This document shows positions 1 to 6,554 of a stretch of 8,232 bases of DNA, one piece after another. The translations under genes and the position numbers were made by a program. The notes beneath the pieces were generated by a model. That model was not told the DNA's origin, did no database searches, and saw only the letters and a program-made list of their open reading frames with translations. Origin of the DNA: JAKFEW01 sp036675505 (GTDB taxonomy: Bacteria; Cyanobacteriota; Sericytochromatia; S15B-MN24; JAQBPE01); NCBI GenBank assembly GCA_036675505.1, contig JAKFEW010000054.1, forward strand, positions 1 through 8,232, given 5' to 3'. Position 1 is the stretch's first letter. Every line of letters starts with the position of its first letter.

Positions 1-2
1 AG

Positions 3-149
3 TGGGGCGTCTCGCTGGCCGCGGCCACGGTCTACGTGGACGGCATCAAGGTCGACAACCCCAAGGAGGCGTGGTTCGCCGACAACCGGGAGATCGCCGT
101 CGTGTACGGCACGCCGCCGGCCACCATCCCCGCGCTCCCGCCCTGGTAA
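3..149 (+). CDS. C-terminal end of a small, probably extracytoplasmic protein of unknown function (partial)
   Basis: Only the last 48 codons are present; the frame is open to the left edge and ends at TAA 147-149. The tail begins WGVSLAAATVYVDG, contains REIAVVYGTPPATIP and ends LPPW. From memory, this resembles the C-terminus of a widespread family of short secreted or membrane-anchored proteins that have a metal-ligand-like His pair near the middle, then a WG-containing segment, a 'VYVDGK'-like strand and a closing 'H.EI.+..G.PP..IP' strand. The His pair would lie left of the window, so this assignment is inference from the tail alone. No biochemical role is known to me. The gene converges on the lipoprotein gene with 23 bp between the stop codons and does not obviously belong to the polysaccharide locus. 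Confidence that it is coding is good; confidence in the family is moderate. Confidence 0.6.
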   Translation, partial: WGVSLAAATVYVDGIKVDNPKEAWFADNREIAVVYGTPPATIPALPPW

Positions 150-157
150 GACCGCAA

Positions 158-188
158 GCCGCCGGGTCCCGATCATGGATCCGGCGGC
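158..188. terminator. Candidate bidirectional terminator hairpin at convergent stops
   Basis: Positions 158-169 (GCCGCCGGGTCC) pair with 177-188 (GGATCCGGCGGC), giving a 12-bp stem with one G-U wobble on the plus strand and a 7-nt loop (170-176). The stop codon of the leftward lipoprotein gene (173-175) lies in the loop, and the stop of the rightward gene lies just outside at 147-149. The location between convergent genes fits a shared terminator. No T-tract follows on the plus strand. On the minus strand only a broken run (TTGCGGTCTT) follows, so it is not a canonical intrinsic terminator. One arm also codes for the Pro/Gly-rich lipoprotein C-terminus, so part of the symmetry could reflect codon bias. 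Confidence 0.45.
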
Positions 189-907
189 GGCCCGTCGCCG
201 AGGACCTCGAGGTCGATCGCGAAGCGCAGGACCTCCGCGCGCGCCGCGGGGTCCTCGAGGTTCGAGAGCGATACGTGCCAGTGGTGCGTCAGCTCGTCGT
301 CCGCGACGTCGGCGCCGGGGGTGTAAGCCAGCAGCCCTGCGTACGCGTCGAGGCCGCCGCGGGCGCATAGCTCGCGGGCGCGCGTGAGCGCGTCCCAGCC
401 GACCAGCGTGGCGTCCGGCTGTCGTCGCGCGGCGGCGCGCGCCGCGAACGCGATCATCGTCGAGAGCGGGTCGACCTCGATCGGTCCCCGGGCGCCGCCC
501 TTCGGGATCATCGCCGCGACGCGGTAGGTCTCGCCGCCGGACCGGAAGTAGGCGACGACGAACCCGGGCGCCTGCGGCGGCGGCCCGGCGAGGCCCGCCA
601 GGCCGGCGGCATCGGTGCGTGCGACCGGCCCGAGCGCCCGGCCGTCGAGGTCCAGCACCGTGACGGCGGCCCCCACCACGGCCCCCGGCTCGGCCGGCCC
701 GGGCCCCACGCCGACCCCGAGCGAGAGGGTGGGCCCGCCCGCGATGGTGACCTCGCCGGGCTCCGAGGCGATCGCCACGCCCCTGGCGAGGTCATCCGAG
801 CCCCGGATCCGCAGCCAGAGGTTCGCGGCGGGCGGCGGCGCTGGCGGCGGCCCCTGGCAGCCGGCCAACGCCAGCGCGATCGCGGCCAGCCGAACGACAG
901 ACTTCAT
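173..907 (-). CDS. Putative outer-membrane lipoprotein of unknown function, downstream of the OPX gene
   Basis: The product is 244 aa if translation starts at the ATG at 905-907; a GTG at 914-916 would add three residues. The ATG is preferred because it opens directly into a lipoprotein signal: K2 and R6, a hydrophobic core, then lipobox LAGC with Cys17. Gln follows Cys, which by the E. coli sorting rule favours the outer membrane. A Pro/Ala-rich linker follows. Next comes a stretch (about residues 75-150) with the look of a carboxypeptidase-regulatory-like or Ig-like beta-sandwich: VTVLDLDGRALG, TDAAG, then FVVAYFRSGGETYRVAAMIP. A helical C-terminal half starts near VDPLSTMIAFAARAAARR. I do not recognise a named family. 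It begins 16 bp after the OPX stop codon on the same strand and is probably co-transcribed, with only a weak GGCGG ribosome site. An accessory role in polysaccharide export is inference from position only. The C-terminus is rich in Asp and Pro. Confidence 0.75.
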   Translation of the reverse strand: MKSVVRLAAIALALAGCQGPPPAPPPAANLWLRIRGSDDLARGVAIASEPGEVTIAGGPTLSLGVGVGPGPAEPGAVVGAAVTVLDLDGRALGPVARTDAAGLAGLAGPPPQAPGFVVAYFRSGGETYRVAAMIPKGGARGPIEVDPLSTMIAFAARAAARRQPDATLVGWDALTRARELCARGGLDAYAGLLAYTPGADVADDELTHHWHVSLSNLEDPAARAEVLRFAIDLEVLGDGPPPDP

Positions 908-923
908 GGCGCGCACCGCCGGC

Positions 924-1571
924 CTACCAGGCGTACCGCAGCAGCACCGCTCCGGCCGTGATGACGGACGCCACCACCGGCACGATGCGATAGAAGTCCG
1001 GCCCCCAGACCTCGGAAACTTCCACGATGCTGCCTTCAGGCAACCGCGGCAGCTTCTCCGAGCCGGCCAGCAGCTGATCGAGGTCGTACAGCTTGGTGCC
1101 GGCCGGCGTGATGACCTTGATCTGGGCGCGCGACGCCCGCTCCGTTAGGCCACCCGCGGTGGCGAGGGCATCGATCACGGTCGGCGCCGTGTTGAAATCG
1201 AAGGTGCCGGGGCGCCCGACCTGGCCCAGCACGGTCACCTTCAGCGCCCTGAACCTGGCGACCGTCACCAACACCTCCGGCACGGTGACGAACGGCCGGT
1301 AAGCCTGCTTGAGTTCCTGCGCGACCTCATTCACCGTGCGGCCCGCGATGGCGACCTCGCGCACGAGCGGCAGCGAGATGCGCCCATCCGGCCGCACGGC
1401 CTGGTCGATGGTCGACAGGTTCGGTTGGCCGACCACGGTCACGGTCAACGAATCGCCATAGCCCAGGCGGTACGCCTCGGTCGTGGCGGCGCCCGCGGGC
1501 ACGGCACTCATGACGAGCGCCCCGCAGGCCAAGAGGACCGTGGCCCAACGCATCGAAAAGGTAGCTCTCAT
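924..1571 (-). CDS. Short polysaccharide export protein (OPX/Wza-like) with Poly_export and SLBB domains and a C-terminal hydrophobic helix
   Basis: This 215-aa protein is likely a periplasmic or outer-membrane component that conducts polysaccharide out of the cell in partnership with a Wzc-type co-polymerase. Residues 1-28 look like a signal peptide (basic start, hydrophobic core, PAGA|A cleavage). A lipobox-like LLAC at 13-16 exists, but it is followed by more hydrophobic residues, so signal peptidase I cleavage is more likely. The Poly_export domain runs from about 33 to 107, with YRLGYGD at 34-40 and RPDGRISLPL at 60-69. One SLBB domain spans about 110-155 (VLGQVGRPGTF at 114-124, then DALATAGGLTERAS). 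Residues 196-211 form a hydrophobic stretch near the C-terminus. It is much shorter than E. coli Wza (about 379 aa) and has one SLBB repeat. The start is supported by a strong ribosome site (GAGGAGAA, complement of 1577-1584) five bases before the ATG. It is divergent from the Wzc-like gene and is followed by the lipoprotein gene. Confidence 0.9.
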   Translation of the reverse strand: MRATFSMRWATVLLACGALVMSAVPAGAATTEAYRLGYGDSLTVTVVGQPNLSTIDQAVRPDGRISLPLVREVAIAGRTVNEVAQELKQAYRPFVTVPEVLVTVARFRALKVTVLGQVGRPGTFDFNTAPTVIDALATAGGLTERASRAQIKVITPAGTKLYDLDQLLAGSEKLPRLPEGSIVEVSEVWGPDFYRIVPVVASVITAGAVLLRYAW

Positions 1572-1714
1572 CGCAGTTCTCCTCGGCGCCGATCATAGGC
1601 GAACGCTCAGCCGATGGTTCGTCCCGCGAGGCCAACGAATGTCTCCGCATGTGACAGGATCCCCCGCCTGATGACTCCTAGAATGAGCCTGACGGTCGAG
1701 AGGGGAGGACACCT
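1572..1714. promoter_or_regulatory. Divergent intergenic region between the OPX and Wzc-like genes
   Basis: This 143-bp gap separates two divergent transcription units and must hold promoters for both if each is transcribed separately. For the leftward unit, a -10-like TATGAT lies at 1592-1597 on the minus strand, with no convincing -35 at 16-18 bp spacing. For the rightward unit, TAGAAT at 1679-1684 matches the -10 consensus at five of six positions. The only -35-like hexamer nearby (GTGACA, 1651-1656) is 22 bp away, which is too far for a standard sigma-70 promoter. A 5-bp inverted repeat (CGAAC 1600-1604, GTTCG 1617-1621) is too short to call an operator. Ribosome sites flank both ends: complement of 1577-1584, and GGGGAGG at 1702-1708. 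Confidence 0.5.
1592..1597 (-). promoter_or_regulatory. Candidate -10 element for the OPX-lipoprotein unit
   Basis: The minus strand reads TATGAT, five of six matches to TATAAT. It would place the transcription start near 1585, giving a leader of only about 14 nt that begins at the ribosome site. No good -35 hexamer is visible, so the call rests on the -10 alone. Confidence 0.25.
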
Positions 1715-3859
1715 ATGGAAATCAGGCAACATTGGCAAGTCCTGTGGAAGCGCCGCTGGTGGATGGTCACGGTTTTCACGCTCGTTTTCCTGGCGACGGG
1801 TTACTGGACCTTCACCACCACGCCGCTCTACGAGTCGTCCGCCAAAGTCATGCTCATCGCCAAGGATCGAACCTTGTCGTCGTTCGGCCGCGATATGGAG
1901 GACCTGGGCAAGCTGTCGGCGACCTCGCTACACAGCAGCCCGCTCGAGACGCAAGCCGAGGTTTTGCGAAGCGCCCCGGTGCTGAGCCAGGTGATCGAGC
2001 GGACCACGCTGATCGACCCGGCCACCGGGTCGCTGCTGTCGCCCGACAAGTTCCGGCTTTCCTCGCGGGTCTTGTGGGTGAAGGACACCGACATCCTCGA
2101 GATCAGCTACGCCCACCCCGATCCGGCGCGGGCCCAGGAAATCGTGGACACCTGGGCGCGCGTCTTCATGGAAGACAACCAGGCCGCGAACCGCGAGCAG
2201 GCAGCCCTCTCGGCCAAGTTCCTGAAAGGCCAGATGGACAAGGCCAAGAACGACCTGTCGCAGGCCGAGTCCGCCCTGCGGGACTTCCGGCAGGCGAACA
2301 TCGCGATCGACCTGCCCGAGCAGGCGCGGTCCACGATCCAGAGCTTGAGCGACCTGGACGCCCAGATCCGCCAGGCCACCGCCGCCCAGGTGGAGGCCAG
2401 CTCGCGGGTCACCGCGCTGCGCGCCCAGATCGGCCTTTCATCGACCCAGGCGCTCGCCGCCACGGCGCTCAGCCAGGACCCCAACATCCAGCGGCTGCGC
2501 GGCCAGCTCGTCGACGCCGAGACCGGGATGTCGGGCGCCGGGCTGGCGGCCAGCCACCCCGATTTCAAGCGCCGCGAGGCGCAGGTCGCGGAGCTGCGGC
2601 AGCAGCTCGCGAAGCAGGCCGCCAACCTGGTCGGTCGGCACTATTCGGGCATCACCACCACCCTGGACCCGGTGCGCCAGGCGTTGACCACCGACCTCGT
2701 CCAGGCCGAAATCAGCGCGTTGGGCTACGCCACGCGGCTCGAAACCCTGCGTGCGCTGGCGGGCGCGTACAACGGCCGCCTGAGCGGCATGCCCACCAAG
2801 CAGCTGGCGCTGACCCGCCTGGATCGCCGGACCTCGAGCGCCTCCGAGCTGTACAGGATGCTCTCCCAGAAGTATCACGAGGCGAAGATTCAGGCCGAGG
2901 TCAGCCAGGGCAACATCCGCCTGATCGAGGGCGCGGATCTCCCCCTGGCGCCCTTCAAGCCGAAGACGCTTCTGAACATGGGCATCGCGGGGCTGGTCGG
3001 GCTGGCGCTCGGGCTCGGCGCCGTGTTGCTGCGCGAGCACCTGGAAGACACGATCCAGACGGTCGACGGCGCGGAGAAGGCCCTCGCGCTGCCGTTGCTC
3101 GGCGTCATCCCGTGGCAGCGCCGCCGCACCATGTCCAGGCTCATCACCTTGCGCGAGCCGCGCGCGCCGGTCTCTGAAGCCTACCGCTCGCTGCGCACGA
3201 ACCTCAAGTTCCTGACGGCGGACTCGCTGCGGACCATCACCCTCACCTCGGCCGGCGCAGGCGAGGGCAAATCCACGACGATCGCGAACCTCGCCGTCAC
3301 GTTCGCGCAGGGCGCGCGCCGGGTCTTGCTGGTCGACGCCGACATGCGCAAGCCGACCCAGCACGAGATCTTCGAGCTGCCCAACGACGTGGGCCTCTCG
3401 ACGCTCCTGACGGGCGCGACGCGCATCGAGGACGCCATCCAGCATACGTCCCTGACCACGCTCGACGTGATGACCTGCGGGCCATTGCCGCCGGATCCGG
3501 CCGAGTTGCTCGATTCCCCGCAGATGGCGGCGGTGCTCGCGGAGCTCAGGAAGCGGTACGACCTGGTGCTGTTCGACGCGCCGCCGATCATCGCGGTCGC
3601 CGACGCCAGCATCCTGGGCGCCCAGCTCGATGGCCTGATCGTGTTGCTCGGCCTGAACCGCGTCTCACGACGGGCCGCCAAGCATGCCCTGCAACGGCTG
3701 CAGGCCACCCAGATCCGCGTGTGGGGGATGATCGCGTCCGGCATGCGCTCGGACCACGACCCGTACTATCACGCCTACTACGCGACCTACTACGGCGAGG
3801 TGGCTCAGCGGCGAGGCTTCGGCCGCCTCGCCGGGCTCTGGCGCCGCAAGGCCGGTTGA
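1715..3859 (+). CDS. wzc: Wzc-like polysaccharide co-polymerase with fused BY-type tyrosine kinase
   Basis: This 714-aa inner-membrane protein is predicted to control polysaccharide chain length and couple polymerisation to export through cycles of autophosphorylation. It has an N-terminal Wzz-type domain with a transmembrane helix at about 16-35, a long periplasmic region with coiled-coil-like heptads (about 160-310), and a GNVR-type segment (GNIR at 399-402). The PxxPxxP motif (P410, P413, P416) leads into a second transmembrane helix (about 421-441). The cytoplasmic kinase carries the EX2RX2R oligomerisation motif (E488, R491, R494), Walker A with K519 in AGAGEGKST, Walker A' VLLVDADMRKP (D541, D543) and Walker B LVLFDAPP (D621). 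The tail has Tyr pairs 684/685, 688/689 and 692/693. Length matches proteobacterial Wzc. The ATG start has a strong ribosome site (GGGGAGG, 1702-1708) with a 6-nt spacer. It is the first gene of a rightward operon. No Wzb-type phosphatase gene is in the window. Confidence 0.95.
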   Translation: MEIRQHWQVLWKRRWWMVTVFTLVFLATGYWTFTTTPLYESSAKVMLIAKDRTLSSFGRDMEDLGKLSATSLHSSPLETQAEVLRSAPVLSQVIERTTLIDPATGSLLSPDKFRLSSRVLWVKDTDILEISYAHPDPARAQEIVDTWARVFMEDNQAANREQAALSAKFLKGQMDKAKNDLSQAESALRDFRQANIAIDLPEQARSTIQSLSDLDAQIRQATAAQVEASSRVTALRAQIGLSSTQALAATALSQDPNIQRLRGQLVDAETGMSGAGLAASHPDFKRREAQVAELRQQLAKQAANLVGRHYSGITTTLDPVRQALTTDLVQAEISALGYATRLETLRALAGAYNGRLSGMPTKQLALTRLDRRTSSASELYRMLSQKYHEAKIQAEVSQGNIRLIEGADLPLAPFKPKTLLNMGIAGLVGLALGLGAVLLREHLEDTIQTVDGAEKALALPLLGVIPWQRRRTMSRLITLREPRAPVSEAYRSLRTNLKFLTADSLRTITLTSAGAGEGKSTTIANLAVTFAQGARRVLLVDADMRKPTQHEIFELPNDVGLSTLLTGATRIEDAIQHTSLTTLDVMTCGPLPPDPAELLDSPQMAAVLAELRKRYDLVLFDAPPIIAVADASILGAQLDGLIVLLGLNRVSRRAAKHALQRLQATQIRVWGMIASGMRSDHDPYYHAYYATYYGEVAQRRGFGRLAGLWRRKAG

Positions 3860-3866
3860 TGCGCCC

Positions 3867-5189
3867 GTGAGCGCGCCGAAGGACAAGCGTTGGCGTGGGG
3901 CGATGCGCGGCGTGGCCTACCTCGCGGGCGGCAGCGCCCTCGGCCAGGGGCTCACGGTGCTCGTCGCCCCGATCCTCACCCGGCTCTACGCGCCGGCGGA
4001 GTTCGGCATCGCGGCCTCCTACGCCGCGATGCTCGGGATCGGCCTGGTCGTCGTCACGCTGGGCTACCAGGTGGCGATCCCATTGCCCCGCGACGATCAT
4101 GACGCCACCCACCTGGCCGCGCTGGCCTTCGCCACCACGCTGCTGACCGGCGCCGCGCTCGAGGGGCTGATCCTGGTCGGCGGTCCCGCGCTCGCGGCAG
4201 CGCTCGGGTTGCCGGGCCTGGCGCCGTACCTGTGGCTGCTGCCGATCAGCCTGGTGGGCGCAGGCCTCTACCAGGCGCTCTACTATTGGACGCTCCGCCG
4301 CCGGAACTACGCGCAGCTGGCTCGCACGCGCCTCCAACAGGCGGTTGCCCAGGTGGGCATCCAGCTCGGCCTGGGCGTCGCCGGCCTCGGCGCCATGGGG
4401 CTGGTGCTCGGCGACGTCGTCGGCCGCATGAGCGGGGGCGGCGCGATGTGGCGCTGGACCTGGCGGGAGGACGCGAGCCTCTGGCGCGGCCTCACGCTGG
4501 CGGGGCTGCGGGAGGTCGCCGTCCGCTACGTCCGGTTCCCCACGATGAACATGCCGACCTCGCTGGTCAACGCGGTGAGCCTGGAGCTGCCGACGCTCGC
4601 GCTGGCCGTCCTGTTCGGCCCCGTCGTGGCGGGCCTGTACGCCCTTGGCCAGCGCGCCTTCGGCGTGCCGATGGAGTTGCTCGGCCAGGCGGCCGGGCGG
4701 GTGTTCTACGCAGAGGCCGCCCAGACCGTGCAAGAACGGCCGGCGGCGCTCGAGCGCCTGTTCTGGCAGACGACCGCCGGCCTGGCCCTGGCCGGCGGCC
4801 TGCCGATGCTGCTGGCTGCGATCGCGGCCCCCTGGCTGTTCGGCCTGGTCTTCGGCCCTGCCTGGCGCGAGGCCGGCGTTTACCTGCAAATCCTCGCGCC
4901 CATGTACATCATGAAGATCATCGCCTCGCCGCCGCCCGTGCTCGTGCTGCTCGAGCGCCAGGGCCTCGGCCTGGTGCGGGAGGTGGCGCGGCTCGTGATC
5001 ATGCTCGGCGCGATCGCCCTGGCCTCGTACGGGCGCCTGGACCCGGGCGAGGCGATCGGCCTCATCAGCCTGAGCGGGACCGTGAACTACGCGCTCTACT
5101 TCGCGATTTCGTGGTGGGCGCTGACCCGCCATCGCGAGCACAAGAAATTCGATGGAATTGACGTTCCACGTCCGCGCGCGGCCGGCTAA
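3867..5189 (+). CDS. wzx: Wzx-like flippase, MOP/PST superfamily
   Basis: This 440-aa polytopic inner-membrane protein is predicted to flip lipid-linked oligosaccharide repeat units across the inner membrane. Hydrophobic segments run almost throughout, consistent with about 12 helices. The N-terminal AGGSALGQGLTVLVAPILTRLY followed by EFG is typical of the polysaccharide biosynthesis/transport group of the MOP superfamily. So are the mid-protein segments VRFPTMNMPTSLVNA, GLYALGQRAFGVPMELLGQA and VFYAEAA. The basic loop RRRNYAQLARTR fits a cytoplasmic turn. The GTG at 3867 is 7 bp after the Wzc-like stop codon. An ATG at 3903 (residue 13) is an alternative start, and neither has a good ribosome site, so translation may be coupled to the upstream gene. 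The C-terminus is short, charged and non-hydrophobic. Specificity for a given repeat unit cannot be read from sequence. Confidence 0.92.
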   Translation: MSAPKDKRWRGAMRGVAYLAGGSALGQGLTVLVAPILTRLYAPAEFGIAASYAAMLGIGLVVVTLGYQVAIPLPRDDHDATHLAALAFATTLLTGAALEGLILVGGPALAAALGLPGLAPYLWLLPISLVGAGLYQALYYWTLRRRNYAQLARTRLQQAVAQVGIQLGLGVAGLGAMGLVLGDVVGRMSGGGAMWRWTWREDASLWRGLTLAGLREVAVRYVRFPTMNMPTSLVNAVSLELPTLALAVLFGPVVAGLYALGQRAFGVPMELLGQAAGRVFYAEAAQTVQERPAALERLFWQTTAGLALAGGLPMLLAAIAAPWLFGLVFGPAWREAGVYLQILAPMYIMKIIASPPPVLVLLERQGLGLVREVARLVIMLGAIALASYGRLDPGEAIGLISLSGTVNYALYFAISWWALTRHREHKKFDGIDVPRPRAAG

Positions 5190-5202
5190 GCTGGTTGCCG
5201 GC

Positions 5203-5229
5203 CCCGCCGACCGAGGGCGGTCGCGCGGG
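5203..5229 (+). other. Strong intercistronic hairpin between the flippase and polymerase genes
   Basis: CCCGCCGACCG (5203-5213) pairs with CGGTCG (5218-5223) and GCGGG (5225-5229), giving 11 base pairs with one bulged C at 5224 and a 4-nt AGGG loop. No T-tract follows; instead the ribosome site of the next gene (GAGAGGG, 5233-5239) begins 4 nt after the stem. It could be an attenuator, an RNA-stability or processing element, or a modulator of initiation at 5244. It is not a canonical terminator. Alternatively it is a chance consequence of high GC. Confidence 0.4.
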
Positions 5230-5243
5230 CCTGAGAGGGTGAG

Positions 5244-6554
5244 ATGACGCTGCTCCTGTGGGCCGCCTACGGTATCATCGCGATCGCGCTCGTGCTGTAT
5301 GGCTGGCGAGAGCCTCGCCGCGCCATTCTCTTCGCCCTCGTGTTCACCACCTTTTGCATGGAAGCCTTGCCGGTCCGGCTGGTGCCCATATCGGGCTTCG
5401 CGCCCGCCATGGCGCTGGGTTCCGTCGTGCTGGTGGTCATGTGGCGGCTCGCCCGCCACGACCCGCCGGCCGGAAATCCGGCGCCCGGCTTCGAGCCCTA
5501 CACCCTCTTGATGATCACCTTCTGGGTGTTCCTGATCGCCATGGTGCTCGGCGTCGCCTGGCCGGAAAACGGCACCTCGAAAGTCACGTGGTTCTCCTTC
5601 AAGGTCATGATGCCGCTCATCGCGTTGCGAATGATGGCCCCGTTCGACGCCCGGGACCTGCGCGTCATGTTCGCGTCGCTTTTGACCGGCGCCGTGCTCG
5701 TGGCGGCCAACCTGGCGGTCTTCGGCATCCCGATCGCGCTCGGCCGGAGCTACGACGACGCGATCAACCCGATCAGCCTGGGCCGCGTCGTCTGCACGGG
5801 CGGCGCGATCGCGCTGGTGGTGACCGCCTTCGACCTGTTCCGGCACCCGCTCCGGGCGTTGGCCCTCGCGCCCGTGGGCCTCGGGCTCGCGTACACCGTG
5901 GCGCTGAACGGCGAACGCGGCCCGTTGCTCGCGATCGGCCTGGCCGTGATTGGCGCCTTCTTCTTCGCGGCGCCGGACCTGCGGGGCCGCGCATCGGCGC
6001 TCTTCGTCGGCACGCTGGCAGCCTGCGCGGTCATGGCCGTGCTCTCCCTGCCGGCCGCCGGCAGCGAGACCGCCGGCGTCCAGCGCATCGTCAACAACCT
6101 CCAGAGCGTGGGCGAGAACACGAGCGATGCCGGGCGCGTCGATCGCTTCGCGGTGGCCTGGCAAGGGTTCGTCGACACGCAAGGCGTCGGCGTCGGGACC
6201 GGCGGCTTTGCCGCGCTGAACGGCGCGGTCCGGAACGATTACCCACACAACTTGATCATGGAGGTCGCGGTGGAGCAGGGCCTGGGCGGCCTGTGCTTCC
6301 TCGGCACGCTCCTGGCGCTCGGCCTGTGGCGCCTGACCCAGGTTGCGGCGAGCCTCGGCGACGACACGATCGCCAAGGCGGTCCTGTGCGTGTGGTTTTC
6401 CGCGCTCCTGAACGCGATGGTCTCGAGCGACCTCGTCGGTAACGGTTCCGTGTTCCTGATCGGCGCGATTGCCTGGATGACAGGGCTCCCGGAGCCCGCC
6501 GGCAACGAGAGTGAGGAGGCGCTATATGAAACTCGCGTATGTCAGCCTGGTTGA
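5244..6554 (+). CDS. O-antigen ligase/polymerase-family membrane protein (Wzy or WaaL-like)
   Basis: This 436-aa polytopic inner-membrane protein with roughly ten or more hydrophobic segments probably polymerises lipid-linked repeat units on the periplasmic face. Two signatures of the Wzy_C/O-antigen ligase family are visible: an Arg in a periplasmic-type loop (NGERGP, R225) and a DYPHNLIMEVAVEQG block (332-346) with H335. These correspond to the conserved Arg and His of WaaL/Wzy proteins. The large hydrophilic loop before it (about 275-330) is the usual position of the catalytic periplasmic loop. Polymerase and ligase cannot be separated by these motifs; lying between a flippase and a glycosyltransferase in a Wzc-containing operon favours polymerase. 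The ATG has a GAGAGGG ribosome site four bases upstream, directly after a strong hairpin. The last 29 bases overlap the next gene. Confidence 0.88.
   Translation: MTLLLWAAYGIIAIALVLYGWREPRRAILFALVFTTFCMEALPVRLVPISGFAPAMALGSVVLVVMWRLARHDPPAGNPAPGFEPYTLLMITFWVFLIAMVLGVAWPENGTSKVTWFSFKVMMPLIALRMMAPFDARDLRVMFASLLTGAVLVAANLAVFGIPIALGRSYDDAINPISLGRVVCTGGAIALVVTAFDLFRHPLRALALAPVGLGLAYTVALNGERGPLLAIGLAVIGAFFFAAPDLRGRASALFVGTLAACAVMAVLSLPAAGSETAGVQRIVNNLQSVGENTSDAGRVDRFAVAWQGFVDTQGVGVGTGGFAALNGAVRNDYPHNLIMEVAVEQGLGGLCFLGTLLALGLWRLTQVAASLGDDTIAKAVLCVWFSALLNAMVSSDLVGNGSVFLIGAIAWMTGLPEPAGNESEEALYETRVCQPG
6513..6519 (+). promoter_or_regulatory. Ribosome binding site inside the polymerase gene that fixes the glycosyltransferase start
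   Basis: GAGGAGG lies 6 nt before the ATG at 6526, within the polymerase coding sequence. It nearly coincides with an upstream in-frame GTG (6511-6513), showing that the GTG is not the start and that the ATG at 6526 is. Confidence 0.8.

Noticed and set aside
959..1007. The C-terminal hydrophobic segment of the OPX protein as a sign of frameshift or fusion
   Set aside because: The frame is intact, ends with a stop 16 bp before the next gene, and a C-terminal helix is compatible with OPX proteins.
1600..1621. An inverted repeat (CGAAC and GTTCG) as an operator in the divergent region
   Set aside because: Five-base arms with a 12-base gap are expected by chance in a 143-bp region.
1651..1684. 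A sigma-70 promoter made of GTGACA and TAGAAT upstream of the Wzc-like gene
   Set aside because: The spacer is 22 bp, well outside 16-19 bp. Only the -10-like element is mentioned, as weak evidence.
1732..3177. A 481-codon plus-strand frame and a 335-codon minus-strand frame (2438-3445) within the Wzc-like gene
   Set aside because: Both overlap a protein with intact Wzz, GNVR and kinase motifs, and both have the Arg/Pro/Gly-rich composition of off-frame translation.
3588..6248. An 886-codon open frame on the minus strand across the flippase and polymerase genes
   Set aside because: It is antisense to three genes with clear family motifs. Its product is a low-complexity mix of Arg, His, Gln, Glu and Gly with no recognisable domain, as expected from a shadow frame in GC-rich DNA.
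6511..6525. An upstream GTG start for the glycosyltransferase
   Set aside because: The GTG nearly coincides with the ribosome site used by the ATG at 6526. The added residues (M-R-R-R-Y) are not part of the Rossmann strand that opens the family.
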